This document shows, in pieces, positions 48,701 through 58,633 of a stretch of 64,000 nucleotides of DNA. Location of the stretch: NCBI GenBank assembly GCA_009760855.2, contig WPIO01000008.1, positions 7,261,001 to 7,325,000 on the forward strand. Direction: 5' to 3'. The first letter of the stretch is position 1, and each line of letters begins with the position of its first letter. The position numbers and the translations under genes were made by a program. Source of the stretch: Cristatella mucedo (Eukaryota; Bryozoa; Phylactolaemata; Cristatellidae). The notes below the pieces were generated by a model that worked only from the letters and a program-made list of their open reading frames with translations, made no database searches and had not been told where the DNA came from.

Positions 48701-49816
48701 CTACCGAATGCGTACCAAAAGCCGCTTAGGCTGTGGGTGCGCTATACAGAACTCTCCTGCGTAACACCCACATGGTCATTATGACTTTGTGGAGTTACAG
48801 ACAGAGATACATTACATTACTTCAGCAGGCCTTCCAAAAATGTGCTAAGAATATTCAATATGTCGCTTCAGATACAGGTGAAGATCCACACGATGCATGT
48901 GACCTATCACCTGCATTATAGCAAGTTGATGGGTGCCTGGAATATCTATATGCATTCGAGCACACTTCGGCTCAGCTAAGTTCCTCGCTGGCATTATGGG
49001 ACTCCATTAACTTGTGACGCGTGAAACCACATTAAAAGCAAGTTAAATTAAACAATATTGTAGCTGAATGCACATTTAATTTTCTGCCCAGTAAACAAGA
49101 ATCATTCTCCTCTGTGCATTTTCAAGTCATGTTTCATTCCGTGACGGTGGTGTGGATCCTCATGCACACGGATGCTTGGTCTGTCACCGATGCTCATTAT
49201 TGGGTTGGCATATAAGTGCCACCTGTCTATAAGTGCCACTTTTGGAAAGTACCTCCGGTTGTTGCACATACACAGTCTGTGTGCGTGCATGCACACGAAC
49301 GAGCGCACCTGTGTGTACATTTGCCCTGGCGACAGACACGATTTAACAGTCCAGTTTTCCAATGCCAGCTTCTTGAAACAGTGCAAGATTCTCCGCTAGC
49401 AACTGATGGGCCTTCTTCATTGATCCATCATTAGTTATTATCCTCGCTTTAGAAACAGGTAAAGAATAGGCTATGCAACACAATGTAGTCCGCATTCACC
49501 TAGTTTCAGGCTACTAGACACTATAGCTCACGTTGGGTCGCGGCTTGCTGCATAGGGTATATAGCTGCAGCCGTGCATGCAGAAGTGCTGTACTCCTGCT
49601 GTGAGGGCAAACAATTCTTCTGTAATGCTCAGTAGATTTAGCCCACCTCCACACACCCCTTCAGTAAAGGAAATCAAATGCTCAAAAATCAAATCAAATA
49701 TCAATCAAATGCTACGAAACGTTGACAATTACCGTATCGACAGGAGAAATTAAAGAACCCTTTCATGATATTGCAAAAAGAATACCTGAGTCTGAAGTTA
49801 TGTAGTAGCTAAAACG

Positions 49817-49865
<49 letters not shown>

Positions 49866-49931
49866 GGAGAGAGCAAAAAAGAAAGCGGAACAAAGAGTAA
49901 AACAGAAAGAAATGGGAGGGAGGGAGCCAGT

Positions 49932-49987
<56 letters not shown>

Positions 49988-52900
49988 GACAGAGAGAGAC
50001 AGAGAGAGAGAGACAGAGAGAGACAGGAAGACAGAGAGAGAGTGGTAGAGAGATGCCAAGTCCAATGCTGCAAGCTACGAGCACGATGCAGCTGCCACGT
50101 CTGGGTGTTACCTGTTGGCAGAGCTATCTGACAGGTGCTCATCACCACTGGCACAATCGATAGCACGATCGCTGACTTCACATGCTACAAATAATAACGA
50201 TATTTGCAATACTCTTGGTGTGACAACATACTGTGCAACTGCAAAGACCACTGAGCACTTCAAACAGGCATTCCCTATCAAGCAGATGTCAGTTTCAGCT
50301 GCCATAACAAAAAATAGACTATACCCGGCAAAAGCAAAAGCTACTCAGCAATCAATAAATACAACGGCTGCCCTATAGACAGCCGTCTAGAAGGCATCAG
50401 CAGATCAGCCGATCTTGGGAAGGACAGGAGATAGCTTATACTACAGATAAAAGCTTATACTTTCGGCTTTTGAAGCTACCACGGACAGCCGAAACAATAA
50501 CAACAATACAGCTAGTCTCCGACTTACAAAATAGACAGGGACTAGAAAACCTGTTGTGAGTCGAATTTTCGTCAGTCGAGAATGGTATGTGATATGTTCT
50601 ACAATGATATTTCCAGAAGCTGCTGGCAGACATCGTTTCCTCCTTACTGTTTGCACCGTTGTCAGATCTACTGAATGCACGTGGATTTTGAAAGTTTTCT
50701 TGGATAAATTATGATTTTCGAGTTTTTACGTGACCGTCGCTGAGTACGCATCTCTAAAGTTTCGTAAGTCGGGGGGGGGCTGTCTGTAGTCACTATGTTA
50801 ATAGCTTGCTTGTATAGCACCCCGAGAGAACTTTATCTGCATTCAGGCACTTTACAACTCGCTGCAAGAGAATCAATAGCATTTGGGTGAGTGACACGTG
50901 CAGTATGCTTGGACAATCATTAAAACCCAACAAGAATCATGCTCAGGTAAGCATGCTAAAGCAAACAAGACACTCAAGGCCACCAACCGGCTAGTAGAAC
51001 CCCGGGCTAATAACATGCATTGAACCCAGTACAGCTACTGGGCAAATGGAAAGTAAAACTAAAACTAGAAGTAAAACTAAACTCACTAGCTACATGCATT
51101 GATGACATCCGCACATGGATGGCAGCAAATTTTCTAAAACTAAACGATGATAAAACTAACTTACTAGTTATGGGCAAACCCAGTGTGATCCAGAGATTGG
51201 ACAGGCTGACTCTCAAAATTGGCTCTGCCAGCATATCTCCAGTTGAATCAGCTCGAAATCTAGGTGTCATATTCCAAAGCGACCTCTCGTTAGACGACCA
51301 CATCAGCTCCACACTCAAATCAGCCTATTTTCAGCTTCATAACATTGCTAAAATTCAGGCTTGTTTAGATAAAGATACCACATCTAAGTTGGTCCATGCA
51401 TTCGTGACATCCCGTCTCGACTTCTGCAACTCACTGCTCACTGGCCTACCAGCATGTGCGATCAGGCGATTGCAGCTGGTGCAAAACTCGGCAGCTAGAC
51501 TTGTCTGCCGTGAGCGTCGCAGTTGCCACATTACTCCACTTCTCGCCGACCTGCACTGGCTACCAGTCAAGCAACGGATTGACTTCAAGGTTTTGTCGCT
51601 CACTTTTAGGTCCCTTCATTCTATGGCTCCAGCCTATCTGTCAGATATACTACCCCATCAGGCCAAGCATCGTACCACCCGCTTCTCGGAATCCAACAGT
51701 CTACCAATACCTCGTACAAACCTCAAATCCTTTGGAGACCGTGCATTTAGTTCGTATGCTCCCAAAGCCTGGAACTCACTCCCGACCTGCGTCAGAACAT
51801 CCCCTGACCTGACCACATTTAAAAGGAACCTAAAAACTCACCTATTTAGGACAGCATTTAGTGGGTCCCTGTGATTCGTCCTTGATGTGCTTATGCGTGC
51901 TGACACTGTGCATGCTGCCACTAACCACATTTGCATGCTGACCCTGTGCATGTCACCCCTAACCATGTTATTCATTTCGTTTGTTTTTCAAGCATGATTT
52001 TACTTACCATTCAATTGCATTTCACTTTACAGCAAATGTAAAGCACCTAGAGAGAGATTAAGTTCTCTAAGGGCGCTTTATCAAGTGAATTATTATTATT
52101 ATTATTATTATTATAAAGTGGACCGGAACAGACACGTCTTTAGCAGGGCGTTAAATGATGCAAGATCAATGCATGTAGTGCCAGTAACTAAAAGAGAGGT
52201 CCAGACCTTTGGTACATACAAGCTGAAGGCTCAATCCAAAAGAAGTCAATTTAGTGCAAGGGATGACAAGATGACTCGATGCTAACGATTGGGTGGTGCA
52301 AGAGCACACTGCAGGAGCACAAGGAGGTCGGATAGGTAGACCGGTGCAAGTGAGTAAAGCGACTTTTAAAACAAACATCGGATCTTGAACTCGATTTGAT
52401 GCTTGATAGAGATATAGGTGGAAAAAATTAATGTAAAACTCATTTGTACAGTACTCTATTAATCTCTATAGAGGCGCCTAACATGTGCGGCAAGGCTCGA
52501 ACCCACGACCTTGGTTGTTAAGGCGAGCGAGCAACTTACCGCAGGGCCAAACGAGGACGGCAAGATGTAACCAGCATGTGATCTAGTTTGGCCGTCCTAC
52601 TCTTATCTAAACGATTTTGGCTATGTTCCTTAATTGAAAGTATGCCAACTTGACTGTGTAGGAGCAAATGAGCTCATCTGAAGACTAGTCGTTTTTTAAT
52701 ACAGATTACACACCTAGATTACAGGCCGAAGGTGTTGCTAAATGAACTAATCTTGAGGGTGTGGTCTTTTAATTTTGGGCAAGAACCAGCCGGAGCGAGC
52801 CTTACCTTCGACAAGGAACTGCTGCATGCCGTCCAACCCGTCGGCCATGCTGGGGCTCAGTTTGGCGACCGCTTGCTGCAACAGAAGGCACTTGGTTCAC

Positions 52901-55900
52901 GAGAAGACCATGCTCGAAATACGAGCATTCGTCTATCGGCAGACGACATCGACAAGCAAACGGCAGCGCACCACACAACCCAAGATGGGATGAACGAGGA
53001 GGATGCCACCACGGCTCTGGAGCAGCACGGCTAGTGGGTCACAGCTGTTGCAATACTGCCAGAGATGCTGTGCATGGGCTGGTTCGAATGCCAATGCGCA
53101 TGCACACAGGCGACAATCAAGTCAGCTGGAGATGTCCAGAGCCGTACACAAGATCTGCAGGTTCGTCGCGTGCCCTCCAATGGCAACAGAACACCGGAGC
53201 TATGGGGGAGGGAGGAGGAAGAGGACTCCTGTTGTAAGGATGTCCTCTAGAACTCGGACACGTGCTTCTAATGACCGGCACGTAGAGACTCCTGGTGCAA
53301 GGGCGATGTACTAAGCGGCTCAGCCGTCACCGGCTAGTAGTCAGGAAGAGTTATGTCGGAAAAGTAGGGTGCCGGTCCACCCGTGCATACTGGGCCCTGC
53401 TGCTCTGTGGACATCACCACAGCTGCAAAGGCTTAGGCTGCCGATATTAGCTGTGTGTGGCTGTATCGAAGCACTCAGTCGGCTCACTGCCACTGGGTCG
53501 GCGCCCAGCAATGAGATGGGCTAGGCTGAGTGCGAGTACAGCAGCAGCAGGCAAATTCTGCTTGGCCCACTGCCAGAGGGAGTGAAAGCTGTCAAGCTCA
53601 ATGGCGACAGAATGAACCAGGCTGCTGAAGCAGCTAGAGCAGCGAATCATTACTTGTTCCCCTTCCGGGTGTTTAGGTTTAACATTCACGTACGAAGTGC
53701 TAGATGCCAATTGTTCAACAATTGCTACTCTAGTTTAGAATCTAACAGTTAACTACGAATCAGAAATGCTTCCGATGCCTAGCCCAAGCAGCCTTGGCTG
53801 ACTAGGGAGGTGGGGCTGAAAAGAAAGCCTTCTTTTCTTGCACTTTTGTTCATTATATATTATTTTATTGTTGTATTGTATCTCCGTCTGTAACTCCACA
53901 AACCCATTAAGACTACGTGGGTGTTATGCAGGAGAGTTTTGTATAGCGCACTCACAGCCTATGCGGCTTTCGGTACACATCCGGTAGCCAACAGACTTCG
54001 TCTCACGCAACAAAGAGAAACTGGGAAGTATAGCAGAGTTACAAGAGAAGTTGAGGTAGTGAGTAGCACGGAAGTAGCAGCTCAGGACCGCTGAAAAGAA
54101 TGAGCCATAGTCGGCAGCAGGAGTAGTTGTTGTTGCGTAAGAATTGTGGAAGCAAGTTCCACTGTCTAGGACGTGCAGAGCTAAAGCTTCTGTCGCCGGC
54201 GGTCTTTAAGCGTGGGAATGGAACAGCTAATTTATTATCCATAGAGGATCTGAGGGCACGAGGTGGCTGAAACTGGTGCAGCAGTTCAGCTAGGTATGGA
54301 GGAGCCAAGCCGTGGTGGGCCTTGCTCTCATCGGAAGAACTTTTCTCTGTATTTGTGGATCAACCGGCAGCCATCCTGGCTCTTTTAGGAAAGGAGACAC
54401 GTGCTCAAACCGCAGGGACTTGAAAACTAGCCTTACAGCCATATTCATAGTCAGCTGCAGTGGCCTAGTTGCTTTCTTTAGTAGCCCAACAAAAAGGGAA
54501 TCACAATAATCAAGCCGAGACAGAACTAAGGAACTAGTTAAATTTTTTACAAGCCACTGTGGAAGACAGCTCCTAATCTTTGATAGGGATCGGACGTGGT
54601 TGCTAGCTGTAGAAGCAGTTTTCTGAATGAAGCTTTTAAAATTGAGGAAGCTGTCGAAAACGACACCTAAATTTCGAGCACGTGGTGATGGTCGCACAAT
54701 AGTATCACTTATTAGAAGAGCAAAGCCTTTTAATCCAGCCACACGCTTAGGGTGTCCTATGAGCAGCAGTTCGGTTTTATCGTAATTAAGTTTGAAGAAG
54801 TTTTCTGATAGTCAGGACCGAATGTCGGCAAGGCAAGCATTCAGTTTCTCATTTGCTGCAGCAGATTCCGGTGGTTTGAATGACAAATACAGCTGAGTAT
54901 CGTCAGCATAAAAGTGGCATCCTATTCCATCGGCCTTTATCCCTTTTCCCAGAGGTTGAGTATAAATGGAGAACAGCAAGGGACCGAGTACAGACCCTTG
55001 AGGGACTCTACGGGTGACCGGTCTCGTGTGTGCGACCTGACCCCCACACGACACGGATTGAACACGATCAGACAAGTACAATTTAAACCACGCCAGTGCT
55101 TCGTCTGCCAGACCGATCGTTGTTCTCAATCGTTCATGTAGGATGTCGTGATCAATGGTACCGAAGGCAGCTGTTAGATCTAGCAGAGCTAGGGCAATGA
55201 CATTCCCGTCACCGTTGCCGCATAGAATGTCATTGTTAACACGGAGAAGAGCAGTTTCAGTGTTTTCAGTTTCAGTGGAGTGCTGTCTCTTGAACCATGA
55301 TTGAAATGTTTCTGACATTTCATTCTTTTTAATATGTTCAACAAGCTGCTTAGCAATAATTTTTTCAAGAATCTTTGACAAGAAAGAAAGAAGGGAAACT
55401 GGGCGATAGTTTGCAAGGACCTCTGTATCTAATCCAGGCTTTTTAAGTAAGGGTCTAACGATTGCTGATTTGAAGGACATGGGGCGAACCCTTTTCCCAA
55501 AGAAGCTAAAAATCTTGGTTATGGCAGGGCTAAGTTGATCTGCCAGTGAAGATCACAGAGTTGATGGTATAGGGTCTTCAGGGGCCGAGCTCTTTTTGCT
55601 AAACCTTATTAAGGTAGCCACATCGCATGCAGAAACCTCGGAGAACCTTTTAAGGAAGGTCACAAGTTGTGGAACCGCGATTGCTTTAGTCGGAGGGGGC
55701 TTTATGGAGGCACGAATGTGCATAACTTTTTCAGTAAAGAAGACTGAAAACTTTTCGGCTGAGCCCTTAATATCTGAGGAGTCAGATATCTCAGCATTAG
55801 CCAGTAAATGGTTTACTGTCTTATAAACCTGTTTAAGGTCCGACTGGCAGGAATTCAGCTTAATAGCTCGCTCGGCCATGATAATCACTAATGAAATGTG

Positions 55901-56700
55901 CAGTTCTCATAAAGATCATTCACAACTAAACAAGACCAAATGCAGTTATCTAACGTGACCAGGCGGTTTATACATCTAGAGCAAGCCTGTTTACAAGCCC
56001 CAAAACAGGCCAAAACGAGCTGCTAAGAGCCGGTGGCAAGCACACACGCATTAGACTCGGAAGTAACTTCACATACCGGGTACCGGCCAAAAGATGTGCC
56101 TACTAGAAGCTAGTGCCTATGGGCATCTTCAGGCTAAACAAGGTTTGATAGCACGTGTTTTTTATTGCAGTCATGAAGAAGCCAGGCAAAGATACTAGGC
56201 GAACGCCCACTGATGAGCATGCAAGTCAGCTGCCAGCATTGCAATGCAAGATATGCACTTCAATACAAGAGACCCCCCCCCCTGTGCACGACCACTAGCT
56301 TGAACAGCACTGGAAAAATGGCTTGTATAAAAACACAGTTTTTGGGCTCGAATCGCCACCGCACCGCAGACGAATCAGCCACCGCATAGAGAAGAGGAGG
56401 AGAATCAGATCAGGCCGATGGCAGGCAGAGAAGAGAGGGTCTGCTCACCCCATGCTGTGAGAGAGAAATTGTTATGTTTTGCCAAGACAAGACAGATATG
56501 GGGGTCAGGCATAGCTGACATGGACTGACCTCATGGATGGGCCAGCAGTTAATTTGGTAGCCATCGGTGGCTACAAACCGAACACAGTTTAAGGCAAACT
56601 AGAGCTTGGCATTGTGAAGAACTTGTCCTACCCTGTGAGGACCTACGCCTACTAGAACGCCGGCCCTAAGTAGTTCTGGGAACACTGAGCTCGATATTGT

Positions 56701-56774
<74 letters not shown>

Positions 56775-58021
56775 TCTCTCTCCCTCTCTCTCTCTCAATG
56801 ATGCTTTATAGACCGAGCATTTAGTTCGTATGCTTCCAAAGCAAGGAACTCACTCCCGACTTGCGTCATGACATCCCCTGACTTGACAACATTTAAAAAG
56901 AAATTTCAAACGTACGTATTTATGAGAGCATTTAGTGGGTCCCTGTGATTCGTCCTTTATGTGCTTATGCGTGCTGACACAGTGCATGCTGCCACTAACC
57001 AAATTTGCATGCTGACCCTGTGTGTGTCACACCTAACCATGTTATTTATGTTGTTTATCAAGCATGATTCCACTCACCATTCGATCGTGTGTCCTTTACA
57101 GCAAATGTAAAGCGCCTAGAAAGAGATTAAATTCTCTGGGGCGCTTTACCAAGTGTATTATTATTATTATTATTATTATTATGCTGTCGATGAGCCTGAG
57201 ACATCTTGCTTCTGTCGACACCAACTCGAAGGGGAAGGAGGTTTTTGCTAGCAAAGTCGAACCGAAGGTGTATGTGCTGCATTTATATAAGGAGCCTTCC
57301 TACAGTTGGTCCAAACTCAGCAGCTAGGCTTATTTGCCATGAATGTCACAGTGGCTATATTACATCACTTCTCACAGACCTGAACTGGCCCCTCATCAAG
57401 CAAAGTGTCAAATTCAAGGTTTTATCACTAACTGTGTAAGGTCCTTTCATTCTCTTTCTCCAGCTTACCAGTCCGAACTACTCCCCATTCCGACCAGGCC
57501 GAGCACCTTCTGGCTCAAGTCGTTTAGCTGTGCTTCCAACCAACCTCAAATCTTTTGGAGACTTTTAGTCGTATGCTCCCAAAGCCTGGAACTCTTTCCC
57601 GACTGACGTGACGACATCCCTTTACATGAAGATATTGAAAAAGAAGCTCCAAATGCACTGTTCCTCACAGCATTTGCTGAGTCCATGTAAATTGCCTTTT
57701 GTATGCACACGTATGTACACGTACTAACACTTTGCACGATTTTACTTGCCAGATTGACATGCTTCCCTTATATGCATGCATCGTAAGAGATTACAATCTC
57801 TGACGGGGCTATATAAATGAGCCATTATTATTATAATTACTATTATTACTATCATCATCGATAGAGGCCAGCACACACCGACATTGCCTACAAAAGCCAG
57901 AACAGCAAGGAGATCAATCTTTGCTCACACGGCTAACAGACCTGCAGACACCTCCGGGCATGAGCTTTCAGCTGCTGTTCGAATGACGGCTTCTGAATGG
58001 CGTCGCTATCTGCTAGGTTGC
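38506..58021 (-). CDS. Spliced gene, candidate DSN1-like kinetochore (Mis12 complex) subunit
   Basis: Seven exons read leftwards: 57942-58021, 52806-52875, 50112-50184, 47018-47161, 40688-40901, 38711-38798 and 38506-38624. All borders are AG/GT and all six junction phases agree, giving about 260 codons to a stop. N-terminal exons were not found. The product is alanine- and charge-rich: a helical segment (QQLKAHARRCLQ, AVAKLSPSMADGL), an acidic linker, then a coiled coil with E-x3-W-x2-LL (RESRQWESLLQAHRA). A short acidic-proline linker leads to a second helix. DSN1 joins CENP-C and the Ndc80 complex at kinetochores; animal DSN1 has a comparable helix, W-x2-LL coiled coil and late helix. That identity is inference from remembered pattern. 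Introns are large and full of LINEs and SINEs. Confidence 0.5.
38711..38798 (-). CDS. Exon F of the spliced gene
   Basis: Acceptor 'ctgctaattgcag', donor 'ACTGG|gtgagc'. Phase 0 in, phase 1 out. Encodes SRTVAVARRLDVVASAQA and flanks, continuing the second helix of exon E. Confidence 0.55.
39574..40295 (-). mobile_element. LINE family A, 3' third, intronic
   Basis: The reverse strand encodes SSCHITSLLADLQWLPVKQR and the WNSLPTCV end before the family A UTR and its (ATT)n tail at 39574-39590. One stop interrupts the frame near 40060. It lies in the intron between exons E and F, same strand as the gene. Confidence 0.85.
40688..40901 (-). CDS. Exon E of the spliced gene (coiled coil)
   Basis: Acceptor 'cgtgtacacacag', donor 'CTTGCT|gtaagt' (full consensus). 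Phase 2 in, phase 0 out; 71 codons. Strong coiled-coil character, then a Gly/Ser/Pro linker and a second helix TQAVQSARVQAVLA. It is the best-supported exon. Confidence 0.6.
40945..41090 (+). repeat. SINE family 1, full-length copy
   Basis: Box A 'tggtccagtggttaaggtgc', a C run, box B 'gtgggctcgagccc', then 'gagattaagctctcttgggg' and 'cgctatacaaatgaatc'. The clearest plus-strand copy. Confidence 0.85.
41274..41430 (+). repeat. SINE family 1
   Basis: Diverged copy: 'ttgcccttgtggttaaagta' for box A, 'agagctcgagcccc' for box B, and the tail 'gattaagttttcttaagg'. About 190 bases after the previous copy in the same orientation. Confidence 0.8.
41431..42520. other. Intronic region without recognised feature
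   Basis: AT-rich, with short CA-type and TA-rich stretches (42070-42130). No gene or repeat family could be assigned. Confidence 0.35.
42523..43909 (+). pseudogene. Decayed copy of a dispersed gene family of unknown function
   Basis: Begins at an ATG (42523) with IEFPNLPSAMRPVPHSDE, shifts frame, and runs through an acidic Ser-rich stretch and ATIFSWYRHQEK-type and LVYCSNVEGL blocks. Then come EWRLFIGSSNHSLKGVLLHN, a GDLK..LLGLQGGYIKYPCCLWDSH-like region, VVENFLGNHKSADY and MERRYRGHWN with NMMADYC. From memory, proteins with these blocks occur in many copies in cnidarian and arthropod genomes without known function; transposon linkage is inference. Breaks: stops at 43080, 43140 and 43389, a frameshift near 43465, and a 22-bp tandem duplication near 43740-43785. 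Confidence 0.55.
43910..44267. other. AT-rich region, no feature
   Basis: AT-rich flank of the preceding pseudogene. I see no terminal repeats that would define a transposon end. Confidence 0.35.
44268..44530 (-). mobile_element. LINE family B, 3' fragment
   Basis: The reverse strand shows the terminal block 'tttgtggatttacag' with its tail at 44268-44300 and the ORF end up to about 44530. Noncoding remnant. Confidence 0.65.
44531..45718. other. Unassigned intronic region
   Basis: Two consecutive plus frames (44981-45190 and 45204-45425) are polar and charged (WEVRVAQKASLPVAECRRR; VTVHEEKVAEQI) and could be pieces of an old ORF. No family was recognised. Confidence 0.25.
45719..45770 (+). 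repeat. CA microsatellite
   Basis: (CA)n ending in CG/CA alternation. Confidence 0.95.
45771..47017. other. Unassigned intronic region
   Basis: A 130-codon plus frame (46333-46725) contains an internal 18-base duplication (gagagtgcaagcatt type, 46503-46538). It has no recognised domain and lies antisense in an intron of the spliced gene. Confidence 0.3.
47018..47161 (-). CDS. Exon D of the spliced gene
   Basis: Acceptor 'gacctgctccag', donor 'CTACA|gtgagc'. Phase 2 in and out. Encodes 47 residues: a polar stretch, QLPPPAEPLTYL, then a helix MRVLQKACRLLLQF. Confidence 0.5.
47162..48689. other. Intronic region, no feature
   Basis: No repeat family or open frame of interest was found. A minus frame of 112 codons (47739-48077) lacks any signature. 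Confidence 0.3.
48690..48830 (+). mobile_element. LINE family B, 3' end only
   Basis: Only the terminal about 140 bases: 'tctgttggctaccgaatgcg', the 'tgcgtaacacccacatgg' block and an 'acattacattact' tail. This copy shows the ATTAC-type tail repeat clearly. Confidence 0.75.
48831..49818. other. Intronic region, no feature
   Basis: No gene or repeat was recognised apart from short CA/TG-rich stretches near 49270-49300. Confidence 0.35.
49819..50045 (+). repeat. GA and GACA microsatellites
   Basis: (GA)n at 49819-49862 and about 49931-49954, then (GACA)n at about 49955-49990 and mixed GAGACA to 50045. It is directly downstream of exon C on the gene's strand, where it reads (CT)n. Confidence 0.95.
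50112..50184 (-). CDS. Exon C of the spliced gene
   Basis: Acceptor 'ttattatttgtag', donor 'ACAG|gtaaca'. Phase 1 in, phase 2 out. Encodes an acidic Ser-rich linker (SDRAIDCASGDEHLSD). It lies just beside a GA/GACA microsatellite. Confidence 0.5.
50800..50990 (-). mobile_element. LINE/SINE 3' tail remnant
   Basis: Reverse-strand 'gagattaagttctct'-like stem variant, 'ctatacaagcaagc' and a UTR-like stretch. It could be a family A UTR or a SINE family 1 tail; it is too short to decide. Confidence 0.45.
51010..52113 (+). mobile_element. LINE family A, best copy (3' half of ORF and UTR)
   Basis: An open frame of 284 codons (51020-51874) starts after the YADD box. It encodes the CR1/L2-type post-RT region: KLNDDKTNLLVMGK, ARNLGVIFQSDLSLDDHI, VTSRLDFCNSLLTGLP, LLADLHWLPVKQRIDFK and the WNSLPTCV end. 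The 3' UTR contains a stem 'gagattaagttctct' with 'aagggcgctttat' and ends in (ATT)n at 52090-52113. The frame is intact, so this is the youngest family A copy here. It lacks endonuclease and most of RT, so it cannot move alone. Confidence 0.9.
52118..52420 (-). mobile_element. LINE family A, diverged ORF-end remnant
   Basis: The reverse strand reads through frameshifts into IKHQIEFK, SLAPVYLSDLL, AFSLYVPKVW and ALLKTCLFR, the same order as family A. It abuts the tail of the previous LINE in opposite orientation. Confidence 0.6.
52440..52565 (-). repeat. SINE family 1
   Basis: The reverse strand has box A 'tggccctgcggtaagttgct', box B 'gtgggttcgagccttg' and a tail 'agagattaatagagtactg'. Diverged but complete in outline. 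Confidence 0.75.
52806..52875 (-). CDS. Exon B of the spliced gene
   Basis: Acceptor 'ccttctgttgcag', donor 'GAAG|gtaagg'. Phase 0 in, phase 1 out. Encodes AVAKLSPSMADGLDGMQQF and a few more residues. Confidence 0.55.
52876..53869. other. Intronic region, no firm feature
   Basis: Plus frames of 60-100 codons lie at 52732-53314, partly antisense to exon B. Their longest peptides have no domain. No repeat was recognised. Confidence 0.3.
53870..55900 (-). mobile_element. LINE family B, longest copy (RT ORF)
   Basis: A 2-kb 5'-truncated CR1/L2-type LINE. In reading order: the pre-RT linker (55553-55888), and RT from SFKSAIVRPLLKKPG through NYRPVSLLSFLSKILEKI, ALLDLTAAFGTIDHD, VPQGSVLGPLLFSIY and the catalytic YADD box (54812-55480). 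The post-RT segment (54290-54742) and the ORF end (54039-54308) follow, then the 'tttgtggagttacag' block and tail at 53870-53890. Stops at 54810 and shifts near 55550 and 54300 break it. Polymerase residues are kept but no endonuclease is present. It lies in the intron between exons A and B. Confidence 0.9.
55901..56700. other. Intronic region, no feature
   Basis: No gene or repeat was recognised. A C run lies at 56272-56282. Confidence 0.35.
56702..56796 (+). repeat. CT microsatellite
   Basis: Nearly pure (CT)n of about 95 bases with few interruptions at its right end. Confidence 0.97.
56800..57182 (+). mobile_element. LINE family A, 3' end
   Basis: Last coding residues (RAFSSYASKARNSLPTCV-like), then the family A UTR with the stem 'gagattaaattctctggggcg' and (ATT)n at 57158-57182. 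It starts immediately after the CT microsatellite. Confidence 0.85.
57300..57866 (+). mobile_element. LINE family A-related, diverged copy
   Basis: Keeps the order LLTDLNWPLIKQ, VLSLTV, FHSLSPAYQSELL and SQSLELFPD in shifting frames. A distinct UTR follows, ending 'ctatataaatgagcc' and (ATT)n-like repeats at 57825-57866. An older subfamily. Confidence 0.7.
57942..58021 (-). CDS. Exon A of the spliced gene
   Basis: Acceptor 'atctgcttgcag', donor 'CAG|gtctgt'. It starts with two bases of a split codon and ends on a codon boundary. Encodes 26 residues including SFEQQLKAHARRCLQ. Confidence 0.5.
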
Positions 58022-58499
58022 CTGCAAGCAGATGAACGCTGAATACTCAACATCACTGCAAAGGAAGTGCTTGTTTGCTCATGCGGTTACGGATGCTTTG
58101 GCTTTGCTGTCGGCCTAATTTTGGTGGAGTAACCGTCGGTTGTTTCAACAGCCTCATTAGCACAACAGCCTCATATATCGGCCGCTGGCACCATAGCAGC
58201 TATCACCTTGCTTGCAGTGGGTTATAAACTATTGCGTGTTGCAGGACCCACACCCACAACCTGGGTCGCGTAGCGGATTAGGGCTGAGCGTTCATAACTC
58301 TTCGGTCTTCGACAACACTTGTTGATATGGGTACATTGGTTTGACTACCACTGCTTAATTTCAAAGGTTGCGGGTTAGTTTTCAACAATAAGGCATGATA
58401 TTATCTTCTTTCTTCCTAGCAGTTTTATATCACTTTAAGGTGTCTACTGCTTTATAAATCCGGCTGACGGTTCAGTTACCGCGCACATAGTAGGCACAC
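58022..58499. other. Region upstream of exon A, no feature
   Basis: If the spliced gene continues to the right, this is intron. No exon with consistent phase was found here. Confidence 0.3.
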
Positions 58500-58504
58500 A
58501 CAGG

Positions 58505-58505
<1 letters not shown>

Positions 58506-58547
<42 letters not shown>

Positions 58548-58633
58548 CTATTTTCTCGGTGTGTCTGTGTGTGTGCTTGTGTGTGCGTGTGCGTGTGCGT
58601 GCGCGTGTGTGTGTGTGTGTGTGTGTGTGTGCA
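58506..58633. repeat. CA and TG microsatellites facing each other
   Basis: (CA)n at 58506-58546 and (GT)n-rich sequence at 58560-58632 are inverted complements separated by about 13 bases, so a long hairpin or cruciform is possible. Confidence 0.9.

Noticed and set aside
56208-56240. Hammerhead ribozyme (CTGATGAG core)
   Set aside because: The second conserved GAAA box and the paired stems are missing.
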